From assembly GCA_963377175.1 (NCBI GenBank), contig CAUJNA010001002.1, positions 392,383 to 456,382 on the forward strand: DNA of 64,000 nt. The letters are read 5' to 3'. Below the pieces are notes generated by a model. That model was not told the origin of the DNA. It did no database searches and saw only the letters and a program-made list of their open reading frames with translations. Each line of letters starts with the position of its first letter. The first letter of the stretch is position 1. Shown here piece after piece: positions 37,601-49,600 of the stretch. The DNA comes from Effrenium voratum (lineage: Eukaryota > Sar > Dinophyceae > Suessiales > Symbiodiniaceae). The translations under genes were made by a program, and so were the position numbers.

Positions 37601-40600
37601 CTTGGCCGCTGGACCCGACAAAAATACGGCGTCCTCGCCCGAAAAGCTGCAAGAACAAGCAGACCCTCCATTTGCTTAGGAATGAATATGTTTATTATTA
37701 TTATTGTTATTATTATTGTTATTATTATTATTTATTTGTTGTTTGTTCATTTGCTTAGGAATATGTTTTTTTCCCCCCTTGTTACTTTGTTGGATTTAAA
37801 AGGAATTCATCACTACTGGAAAGATTTGCTCGGGGCCGAAAAAGCAAATGGAAGAGGCCTTGAGGTTCCTGGCCTGGCAAAGTCCGAGATTTGGTGCCCC
37901 TTTTGGGGATGTGTGAGACGGAAACCGGTAGAATGCGTTGCTATTATGTGTTATCTTACCTCTTAAAAAACACAACTTTTCAACTTTTTGGGTACCATGG
38001 GCTATATGTTTGTAAAAGATTAACTTCCCCAGGGCTTGGAGTTTTAAGGGGTAAGTATGTGTTACTCATTGATATTGTTTTTGATTTTGCTGTGTTTTGG
38101 TGGGGGTTCACCAAAGTATTTAAACACAAACAGTACGAGAATGGATAACATAGAGCTGGCGGAGAAGTTTCCTAAAACTATAAGATCCATAATTATGTTT
38201 AGTGTTCTGTTTTTTTTTCCTTTTTCTTGTTCCTTTTGTTTGTTCTCTCTTTCTCTGTTTTTTCCTCTCATTATCTTTGTTTTTCTCTCATTATCTTTCT
38301 TTTTCTCTTCTCCTCCTCTTCCTCCTCCTCTTCCTCTTTCTCTTCATCTTTCTCTTCACATTTATCTTTCTCTTTCCCTTTCTCTTTCTCTCTTTATCTT
38401 TCTGTCTGCACCTAAATGCCGTCCACCCAGGAGAGAACTCATACCCATTGTTTCCAGACGAATTTGGGAGGTTTCTCCGGATTTGAAGTGATTGGGTTCC
38501 TGGAACTTGGACATGAAGCAGACATGGTGAAAACAAATGGTGTAAAAGAACGTTTGTGGAAGATCAAGCACCAATATCCAAAGGCCTGATTTGAGGAGTT
38601 GCTTTCCCAAGCTTAGGCAGTGAGGCACCAAGGGTGGGCTCACACATCTCAATCGTCCACATAAACCAGAAGGCTCACTCATGTGCCCCATTTTGTTGGG
38701 GAATGGTGTGGATCAGTGCATATGTAAAAATATACTTCTGCGCATTTGTCAGAGCAAATACGTATATGCAAAACGCACGTTTGCGTGTCTTCAGTTCTGA
38801 GCTACTTAGATGGTCTGGAAAAAAACAGCCAAGAGGTTGGCAATTCGGACTAGAGCCCACCAAAGCCGTGGTTGTAAGTGGCTTACCAGGGTTGAGCGAT
38901 TTTTGCCAACCTTTGAAACCAAGGGACTCTTGTTACCTCCATTTGAGAAGTACCGAAATGTGAAGCTTGGATGGGAGTGCAGACATGGAAGCATCCATAC
39001 CATAGGCTCAAGCTTTAGAAGTGAGTTTCTTTGAGGATGCTGCAGTTGGGGGCAGGGGAATGGCGCGTTCTCATCATATGCTGCGACGCTTACCAAGAGG
39101 CGCCGTTGGAATATTGCTACAGGTGCGCCGAGCTTGTGAGGGAGGAGGTTCGGAGATTCTTGCCACACACAAAACCCATCCAGTTTGTTCACAATCCAGA
39201 TTCGGAAGCGCTGAAGGACGCCTGCAACGAGTTTGTTCGAAGGCCAACTGCAAACCAGAGGCTCTTTCTGTACTTTGCAGGACATGGCTTTGAAATGGAG
39301 AGCAGGCATTTTATGGTCCCAGTCTCCAAAGGACCTTCCCTTTGCTTGCAAGATCTTCGCCTGAAACTTGAGAAGGGCTGTATCCTTTTCGCGGCTTGGG
39401 ATGCATGCCGCTTGCATGAGCCATTTTACCCAGAAGAACCGCTGGCATTTGAGACGGAAAAACTGCTTGCTTTTTTGAAGCCTATGAAGACAGACTACGT
39501 ATGCTTGTTTTCTTGCTTGTCGGGGGAGCTTCGCTTCGACAACATGGAGTTTGCAGAAGCTTTGTGTAGGTGCTTCTCTGAGCAAGATTTGAAGTTGACT
39601 GATGTGACTGGAATGGTGAAGGCAGCTATGGCTAAGCATCGCGTTGACTCCCATACAAGTCTCACCAGCCATCCACAGTTGCCACCAACTTTACTTGGAA
39701 GAGCCAGCGCGCATTCTGAAGCCTTTCGGCATTTGTCCTTCCAGGACAGGGTTTTGTGTCAAGTGTACTGGACTCCATGCTTGTATTTGGGCACGACCAT
39801 TCTTGATTTGATAGTGCGTTTCGCAGCGGCCCAAGGGTGCATTCATATACGCTTCAGCACGCGAGTGACCTTCTTGCTCTCGATGACCTCCTTCTTTTGG
39901 GCAGCCTTTTCGCACAGTGAGATCCCGGAAATCCAGCAAACACCTGCTTGTTCCGTTCGCATTGTGAACCAGCTAGTTCGGAACTGGGAAAAGATCGAGT
40001 TCATTGCATTTAGGCTCCGCACGCCGATATCAACCCTTTTTCAGGTCTTCAGCGAATTACACTTCAATTTGGATGCTGTGGGCGCTTGTGTCACTCTCTC
40101 ATTGGGTGCAATATGGTTTGTTCTGAGCGGCTATTTCCTACAAGTCATCAAGCGCTGGCGTGATGAGGCATCTCCGTTGAGCCAAGCTCGTGCTTCACGA
40201 TTGTGGATGTGGGTGTTTTCTTATGCCACCTGGGTGGCCGGCAGCAACTTCCGCATCCTGTGGGATAACTCTGAAGCTGGTCGATGGATCGAGTTTTATT
40301 GGCAGACGTATTTGCTACTCCTTCTGTTTTCCTTGGCGTTCACTTTAATTTGCCGCTGTGATCCAGGTTGCAGTTTCAAGACCCCCTGTGTGGCTGCTTA
40401 CTCGCTGGTCCCCGCATCATCCATTCTGGCAGTGATTTTAGTTGTCCTGTGGCAAGGGGTTGCGTTCCAGCTCGTTTGGCTCGCTGGTGTGTTCTTTCAG
40501 TATCTGGCTCTTTTCGGTCTAGGCCTCGTTGTTTACGTTTGGCAAAACTCACCTTTTTCGGGCTCCGGCGTTCGAGTGGTACTCACGACTCCATGAGCCC

Positions 40601-43600
40601 CGCCCATTGATGCGCGTGAATATGCTTGCCTGGACGGAAAAAGGCATGTTGGGGGGGGGAACGCATCAAAAGACTAATTGCTGCCAAAGAATGAGATCTT
40701 GGGCTCCTAGGGTGAGGACCTCGGACCTCCTCCTTCTGACCCGAATCAAAATTGGGGCCAGCCATGACCCCTTTCTTTTGGGTTGTCTGACCACCCATGT
40801 TTAATTTGCGTCAGATTCGGACACTCCGGGTACTTGAAGCCAAGCTGAACCGTCACTTTGTGTTTCGGAACCTTTGTTGAGCTCGAGTGTTTTAATGTTG
40901 GTTTGAATTGGGGTCCAGTGCCTCATGAGAATGGCTTTTGGGGGGTAAAAAGGGGTCGACCTCCTTAGAAGGTACTTGGACCCTATGGGCCAGTGCTTCC
41001 AGTTACCACCATGGTAACGTTTACAGCATTTACCTACTTGAGTGGCTTGCCTGGAAGCACTGGGTCTGCACTGTTCATCTTTCCTGGCTTAGCGTGTATG
41101 GGTTTGACTGTGGTTCTTACCCAAGTTACAGCCATAGGAGTCCTACGAGCCCCTGGTAAGTGTCGCAAAGGCCTCAAATAGATGCGGCTTCGGTTTCTGG
41201 GGACGGTTACCAGGGTTGTGGGATCAAGGGGTTTCACCAACCACTTCTGTGATACAAGGGAATCCCCTTTTATATGAACAAAATAGCCTTTGGGAAGCCC
41301 TTTCTGTTGTATCACAGAAGTGGTCATTCCCCACAGCCCTGGCTATAACCTATTTTCACGCTCAGCACACCGGCCTTGCGTGCCAGGGAAAGTCTTTTAG
41401 GACAAACCGAGCCGTGCGCGACGGATGGTGGATGGCTAGATGGATGGCTGGATGGATGGGGGGTTGATGGATGGGTGGATGGGTGGATGGATGGATGGAT
41501 GGACGGACGGGTGGATGGATGGATGGATGGATGGACGGACGGATGGATGGATGGACGGTGGATGGACGGACGGACGGATGGATGGCTTGCTGGCTGGCTG
41601 GTGGATTGATGGTGGATGGTAGGTAGCCAGCTATGTTCCTTTTTTGTCAAGGGTGGCAAGTACAAAACCAGGTTGGTTAATGTTGACCCCATATTAATAA
41701 TCCCCTGGTTGATGAATAGGGGGGTGTCCCCTTTTAGTGGGGATTCATCACTTTTGGCTAATAATGGGACGGGTTTATTAGTCCGGGGTCAACATTATGA
41801 GGTTAATCTTGGGAACGGATCTCCCAATGTTTCTAGGGGTACCTTCCATTTCCATTCTTTCCAGGGATTCGAATCTTTTTCAGGAAGCAATCTTAAAAAC
41901 CCAGGGAAACAGCGATCGGTTTTTGAAAGAACGATGGTTGAAAAGAATGGTTGGAATCAACCCCTAGAAAGCTACCCAAATGCACCCCTGCTGCTTCCCT
42001 ACCATATGGTTTTATATGGGTGTGTCTTTTTCGGGGTCTGAACCGAATGGAATAAATGGATGCACAAGGAAAATCCACCGTACCACTTGTTGCTGTTCCC
42101 ATTTTTTTGGGTAATGACCAACCATTTTTAAAGGGTCATGGCGCCAGTCCCTTTTTTTGGGGGGTAATGACCAACCATGTCTAAAGGGTGAGAAGGAGAC
42201 GCCAGGTACGGGGTTCATCTGGGGAACGGCTCTCCCAATGTAAAAAGCGCGCTCGTCTTCAGGTCATTGAGGCGGACTTCTCCCGCATGGAGGCGGAGAC
42301 CACGGCCGGCGAGGCAGGGACGCCTGTCGGAGCCAACGAGGTAGCGTGGGATGTTTTTGTCGGTTGAAACCTTTTCTTGGTAGACTAGATATAAGGGTCC
42401 CCCACTAGGGCCCTTCTACCTTTTGTAGCAGTTTTTGGTCGGTTGAAACCTTGTTTTGTAGACTAGACACCTAGGTCCCCCAGCCAAGTGCCCCGTTTTT
42501 GGGGGAGGGGTTCCCTGCTAAAATAGACTACAGAAGAAAGTTGGTACCCTTATTCTAACCTCCAGTAGAGACTCTACTGGAGGACGTAATAGATATAAGG
42601 GTCCCTCAACTTGTTTTTTCATATGCTGACCCCGAACCCAGAACCTCTTGCTTCTTAATATGGGGTGTTCCGCTCCAAGAGTGTTTGATCCCTGCCAATA
42701 CCAAGGGACGCCGCCGTATTGAGAAATTGGTGATCCATGGGGGGGGGGTCCAGCTTAGACTCTCCATGACCCTTGAAAAATGAGGTCATGACCCGTTTCT
42801 TTTGGGTAATGACCCCATTTTTAAAGGTGCGATCAATACCCTAAACATGCGGTGCGATCAATACGGGCCGGGCGCCCTTTAGTAGGGACGGGTGAAAGGG
42901 GAGAGCGCAATTCCAACTCATTTTGGTTTAGCAATCCCAATCCCCTTTTCTTACCCGCACAAAGAGACTTCGGTGGAAGTAGGGCCCAGAGGGTTGGTGC
43001 AAAGTCGAACTAGTGGGCTTCCTGTTTTCCCGAGGTTGCCTCAGTGTTTGCACAAAGTGACCTGTTCGGTATTCGTCTGAAAGGCATCATCTTTGACTCT
43101 AAGCGACCTTGTTGATTAATATTGGAAAGCCTTTTTTTGTTTTTTTTTTCGGTCTGTCAACCTGGCTGACTTCAAAGATTTTGACTTGACCACCTAAGGA
43201 TTAGAAGTGATGCTTGGATGCATAAATCTGTCGACTTGCATCCAAATACTTGACCTCCAACCAATATCTTCCAGACCGAAGTCAGGCTTTCCTTCTTTTC
43301 GGAACCTCAAGTGGCGATGTTTTCGGGGCCCCAGAGGCTCCAATTCGATACGTATCGAAGGGGCCCGATTTAACCGCCGGTTTTGAGCCTCTGGGAAAGA
43401 AACCGATTTGCTCCATCAACCCACGGTATTTCGCCCCTATTTCAAAAAACCAACCACTTTCCTTTTGGAGTCAGGGGGGTCTTTTTGCCACCTTTTGGCA
43501 AGTTGTTCGAACCCCTCGTTTAGGATTCCTTAGGGGTCGCAAGTTTTCTCACGAAAGGTGGCAAAAAGACCCCCCTGCTATAAAGTTTGAAAGGTGGTTC

Positions 43601-46600
43601 TCTTGTTTGCCTACAAAAGGCAGGGACATGGAACCTTGACTGCTGGGTTGGATCTTTAGACTTTCACTTTTTGGCTGAAAAAAAATGGTGTTTTCCACTA
43701 AGCCCCCCCAAAAGTCAAAAAACATGTTGCGGGGGGGTCGTTGCAGCAACCAAGGAACCTCCGGGCCACTTCGGGAATCTCTCACTGAGTCTGGTTCGCC
43801 GAGGCTGCAGCCGTGAAGGAGTACGATAGCTTCATGGAGGCACAACAAGTCGCTGGCGTTTGGAGGTATGTGTAGAGATAAATGGCGGTGGGTCAAAAAA
43901 AAAAAACGGTATCGACATGGAACCCTGGTAAGTGGAAACATGGAATAGGTTCTAACATGGGTGGTGAATTCGCCTACCCCAAAATGGGATTCCAAAACGG
44001 TTTTGACAACCACAGCCATATATATATATATATATATTTCATGCACCGTGTTATGAGAGGGACGTACTCTCTATATATTTGGGTGTGGCTCAAGATTAAA
44101 CCGGAGGGGTTGCGCAGGTTTTAGTTTAGTGGGGATTGGGATGTTCACTGGGGGTACGGGATTTAAACCCATGGCCATAGACAAATATAGAGAAAAGGCC
44201 CCCTCAAACCAGTGTGCATGAACATATATATACATATATATATATATGTAAAACAATACATATACATGGGTGTGAGTTTTTAATTGGGGACCATTTGGTG
44301 GGCATCATTTAGGTGGGGGATTCATGTGCACTGAGGGGGGGTATTCCTTACACGCAGCGATTTGTCCCGGACCATCTATTACTGTCTGAGGACCAGAGAA
44401 GCTCAGGCTTTGTTTTTGTTTTGCTTGGTTTAGATATCACCTTAGACAGGGCTCCTTAAAAGATACATGTTGAAACACGGCTTTTTCCACCAAAATACAG
44501 CGACACCACCATTTACAAGGCAATGTTCAGGTGTATAATGTAAGGATCCCTGTTATAGGAGGTTCGGTCCAAGTCCAGACGCTCATGTTCCCGTGAAGCA
44601 TGTAATTTTGACCACGCATCATACATACATCCTTATATATATATATGTAGATATGTTTCGGATGGTTTAATGGGTGTTGAGGTTGTTTGAAAGGGAGGCG
44701 GTTCCGATTCCCATGTTAGCCGCACCAAGCTGCCGGCCAACGTTTGTTTCCGGTCCAAACCCTGGAGTTCAATCCCCCCATGGGTGCAATGATGCGGGAG
44801 AAAGCGGAACATCCTAGGTTAGATGACCGTTGATCTAGGTTTTCAACCGCAACCAGAAACCCGTGGTCGGTTCCAATCCAGTTTAGCATCCTGGGTTGTT
44901 TGTTTTTTGGTGTGTTTTCCACTCTGCAGACTAACCTGGAACCTACACCATGTCAGGTTTGTTTTTGTTCAGGGACTCTCCTTAATATTTTGTGTGGGGT
45001 GACAGTCTATTGCGGTTGTATTGGTTTCAGCCAGTCACAAGTTTCCTTTGGTTGTATTGATTTAAGCCCAGTTACAAAGGTTCCCTTAGTTTCCTCTTGA
45101 TATTTCATGCACCCACCGAAGGGTTGCGACATGGTGGGTCACAAGTTTAGCGACAGGTTCCTGTTGGATTTTCTTGAACCCAAAGGCTCCCGACTGCTGT
45201 TCGGGCCTTCAACACAAGTGTTGAAGTTCGGGGTGTCCCTAAGCGTTTGCGAAGCACCATTCAAGAGGGCGACGCCAATTTCAGACACTTGCAACGGCAC
45301 AGGCGCAGATGGGAAAAGGCGTGTTGTAGCAACTTCAGAAGTTGGTCTTTGTTGCGTAGACCCCAGGAAAGCGAAATACTGCGGACAGACAAATTCCTGC
45401 ACCGCCTCAGAAACTCTGGAATTATCTACCTGGTGCTACCAACGAGCCATAGCTTCTCTGTTTCAAGGTGGGGCGATGTCGCAAGCATGCGCCGGGGGAA
45501 TCACTGCTAGGTCCCCCAGTAGTGCCCTTTTACCCTTCTTTGGGGGAGGGTTCCCCTACTAAAATAGACTACAGAAAAAAATGGTACCAACTTATTCTAA
45601 CCTCTCTACTGGAGGACTTAGACTGAGAAGGTCCGCGAGGGGACCGGTTTTTCAGAGAGCCGCCGCGGATCCCGCAGCGAGGAGTCCAAGATCACGGAGG
45701 CTGAGAAGTCCAAGGCTCGGGAGTATGGGTCCGAAGAAAAACCTGGAAGGAAACATGCGTCTTCCATTTGCTCAAGAGTATTTTTTATTTTCCCCTGTTG
45801 GCTTTTGTTTTAAAGGGAATCTATCACTACTGGACATATTTTTTTAGTTTGCCCAGGGGTTCGAAAAGCCAAATGGAGGCCTAGTAAACATGCGTGGCTT
45901 AGAAGTAAACTTCCCACTTGCAAGGCCCACTCGCCGCTTGAGACCTGTTTTTTGTTGGAAGACCGCTTTGCATTAGGTGCCCTTCTTGGTTGTTTTTGGT
46001 CGAAAAAACGTCGATGGGTTTCGATGCCTGGTTTACCTGTTTTTTTTTTCTCATCTACCAGGGAAACCCATCTATTTCCCCCGAAAAGGACGCCTATAGT
46101 TAACACGCCTGGCTTTCTACTATGCTGTGGATGGACGGAATCCGTTCGCACCACGTTGAAACCATGAAGAGAATCATTGGTTGTTGGCATTTACAGGGGA
46201 ATCATCCTTTCAGGGTTTGCTAGGTGGTGCAGGATTTTGTCCATCCACAGCAACATGTTTTTTTTGGAAGCGAAACCAACCCGAACCCTGGAATGAGACG
46301 ATTGCTTCAACATAAATACCAACGTTGCTTCAACCGGGCTCCTGAAAAGATCTCCATTTTGCCACCATTTGAGTTACATGTTGCTTTTTTCCACACCAAA
46401 ATAAAGAAATGGACACCACCATTTACAAGTTGCAATGTTCAGGTGTTTTTCATGCATCCGGATCCCTGTTCAACCAATCCCCACTAAAATGGGTTCTAGA
46501 ATGGGCGGCGAATTCACCTACCAACCAAAATGGGATCCCCTTGAACGGTTTTGACCCGCCCACAGCCAAATACCAACGTTGCTTCAACTACTCACTTCCT

Positions 46601-49600
46601 GAGTTCATGAACTTTAAACTTTTTGGGAGGACCATTTTAGTGGTACAGAAAAAGTCTGGACTTTTTTGGGGTCAGCCAGTGAGACCACGGTTTCAAAAAG
46701 TGGTGTAGGCTTTCGTCATGATCGATTTGAGGCCGCCTGGGGGGGTCCAAAGGCCAACGCATATATCTGGGGTCCTCTTGGGGCTCACAGGGAACGGAGG
46801 CATTTTTTGAGGGCCAAGCTGGGTGGCTCGTCCTTTTTTTTTTTTTATTTATTTTGAGTTGGTACCCCTTTTGTGAGGTGGGGGTTAAAAGCCCGCCGGA
46901 GAACCGTTTTCGGGTTTTTGGGTAGCTTGGGGCAGCTTGCAGGGAAGGCTTCGGAGGGTTGTGGGAGATCCCCGAGGCTGCTGGCATATTTGCGGGTAAT
47001 TACTCTTTTCTCTATGTTTTCTTCTGCTTACCTCTTAAAAACACAACTTTTCATCTTTTTGGGCAACAATGGGCTATATGTCTGTAAAAGGTTAACTCCC
47101 CAGGGCTTGGAGTTTTGAGGGGTAAGTCTGGGAAGCCAAAGGAAAACCTCCATCGGGGAGAATATCATTCAGCCCACTTTTTGGGGCCGCCTGCGAGTTT
47201 GAGGGACGAGATCGCCAAAAACATGGCGCCATCTATGGCAACCAAACGAATTCTGAGCCGTGATTTGGTGAATGGTAAAGAAGATCCATCCACTCAGGAA
47301 GAACAGATGTTAGTCAGGGCAGACAAGTCTTGGACCGAATCTGAATCGTGGATTCTTGGTGCACCAGAGTGGGGCTAAGGTATTGTCAAAGCCCAATGGT
47401 TTCGCAATCATGGGAAGCCGCTTGACTAATAGACCCCTGGCTGATTAAGAAGGCCCGTATCTTCAGTTTTGGGGAATGCTTCTAGCACCAGGAGGCCGGC
47501 CATTTTGGAGGGTCCCCAGATTGAGAGGCACCCCACACTCTTTGCTGAATGTTGACCTCAGTTTCGTGTAAACCTGACGGTGCGCCCCGTATAAGTATAC
47601 CCTTGACGGGAAGCCAAATCTATCCGTTTGGATACATGACCTTGCCTCCGTGTCCACGGGGGCATTGAAATGTGACTCAACGTGCGCAGGTGCTGCGTGC
47701 TTTTGAGTTGGCGCATCCTCAGAATGTCTTCGTATGGAGATGCAAGACTGCTTGGAACACCCATGCAAACATGCGCAGCCCTAAGGGTCGATGCATTGTT
47801 TTTGGGCCCTAACTGGTTGTTTTCCCTTGGGCCCCTGAGGAATTGGTCGGGGTTCTTCATAGGGTGCGGGGGTGTGCATAGGGGTCATGAGCCTTAGGGA
47901 GGTACATTTGTTTGTTGCTACGGAGCTTGGCCGAGCGGCTGCGCAGACACGTGGTCCTCCTACTGGACTGCGCGAATCTACACATACACGCTTCTAGATG
48001 CCGCCTTGCCAAGCAGAGTGGGGTCAGGCTTGTGTACGTCCCGGCCAAAATGACGCCGTGGCTGCAACCCTATGACACACATGTGTTCAGCGCCTTCAAG
48101 CAAGCATTGGCAGCGACGCAAAGCAGACGTTGCTGGTGAAGAGGTGGACACTGCGGCTGTGTTCGGAAGTCATATGTCGGACAATACAGGAAGTCATGCC
48201 CAGGTCCAGTTCAAAATAACCTGGGGCAACCCCAAAATGCGCAGCTGCCCCTTGATTTCCCTCGGAAACCACAAAAACACACACAACAACCCTTATCTCA
48301 GTCTCAAGCGGCCTGCTTCTGCGAGCGACGCACGGTCCCTTTTGGGTGTGCACGTTTTTCAGTTTCATGTCTTTAGATGGAAAACCTCACAGCTGGATTG
48401 TTTGAAGTTGCGATTCCTGTATGTGAGGGAAACTGAACAGCTGGAAATTCAGATTCTCATCCCCCAGACAGTTCTCCCACCTAAGAAACCCTGGAATGAT
48501 TCGACCATCGACGCAACCTTCCAAAACCAACCTCGTCTACCCTTGTTACATTTTTGCCGGCCACGAGATCACCTCTGGCCAATCGGGTAAAGCTGGCTGT
48601 CTCTTTTTGGAATCCCCAAAACTTGGAATCCCTTTTTCGGGGCTTGATTCTTGGCACAACAATTCCTAAAACTTGGCCGTGAGGCCCATCTAGGTCCCCC
48701 AGTAGTGCCCTGTTGCCCTTTTTTGGGGGAGGGTTGCCCTACTAAAATAGACTAGAGAAAAAGTTGATACCCTTGTTCTAACCTCTCTTTCCTGGAGGGC
48801 CTAGCTCATGTTCCCCAAGACTTGGCCTTTTTCGGGGCCCGCTGCTTGATTCTTGGCCATGGCTTCCTGGGCACAAAGTCAATGCAACCAGGAGGTGGAG
48901 CACAAGACCTCGGCCAAGCAGGAGAAGAGCTCAGAGCTCATCAACTTGCAGGTGCCTCCGGAGAGAGGGATCGAGATTTCGGTCCGGGATTCGACCAAAT
49001 ATCTCCCTCACCCAGACTCTTCTTCCGACCCTTAAAAAATGGTTGGTCATTGCCCAACAGAACGGGGTCAAATGGGCCCTTTTTCTAGGGGCCACGGAGA
49101 CTCTAGGTATAAGTTGCTGTTTTTTTTTGCGATGTCTCGCCACTTACACCTCACTCCCTGAGTTCGTTTCGGACTTGAGGCACTTTCCGGGTTCCCGGCT
49201 TAGTCGTAAACAACGAGTTTGGGTGCTTGTTTGGCCTATTGACTCAGGAAGTGAGACACGGAAATCACAGCCAAGCGCGACATAGTTTGCTTAAACGTTC
49301 CAACGAATCAAGATGGCTCATTTCCCCGCTGATGCAACAGTGGGGGGTGGTTTACCAGGCCCTAGGACCCCTTAGAAGCTCTTGGACCTGAGTATTTGAG
49401 AAGTGTGAACCTGGAAACCCCGTTCTCCCCCCCCCCGCTCACCGGTCTGGTCCTTTTGTCAAGCGACGGTGTGTTTCCTTTTTTTTTGAGGAAAGCACAA
49501 TCCCCCATCCACTGGGAGTCTTGTGTTTGCGAACTTCTTGGATCCTCTCTTGGTAAGGGAATGCTATGTCTGCGGGCAAACGATTTCCAGTTCGGCGTTG

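Noticed and set aside
38202..38491. Phe/Leu/Ser-rich + strand frames that look like membrane proteins
   Set aside because: Translation of a pyrimidine tract.
38806..39672. A 288-codon open frame on the - strand overlapping the caspase gene
   Set aside because: It is the mirror of the + strand gene. The + frame has catalytic motifs, hydrophobic segments and greater length.
41376..41692. Open frames through the GGAT repeat (Met-Asp-Gly and Ser-His-Pro rich)
   Set aside because: Produced by a minisatellite without stop codons in several frames.
47115..47378. An 87-codon + strand frame
   Set aside because: It starts inside a family-G element, has no recognisable motif and does not fit the coiled-coil chain.
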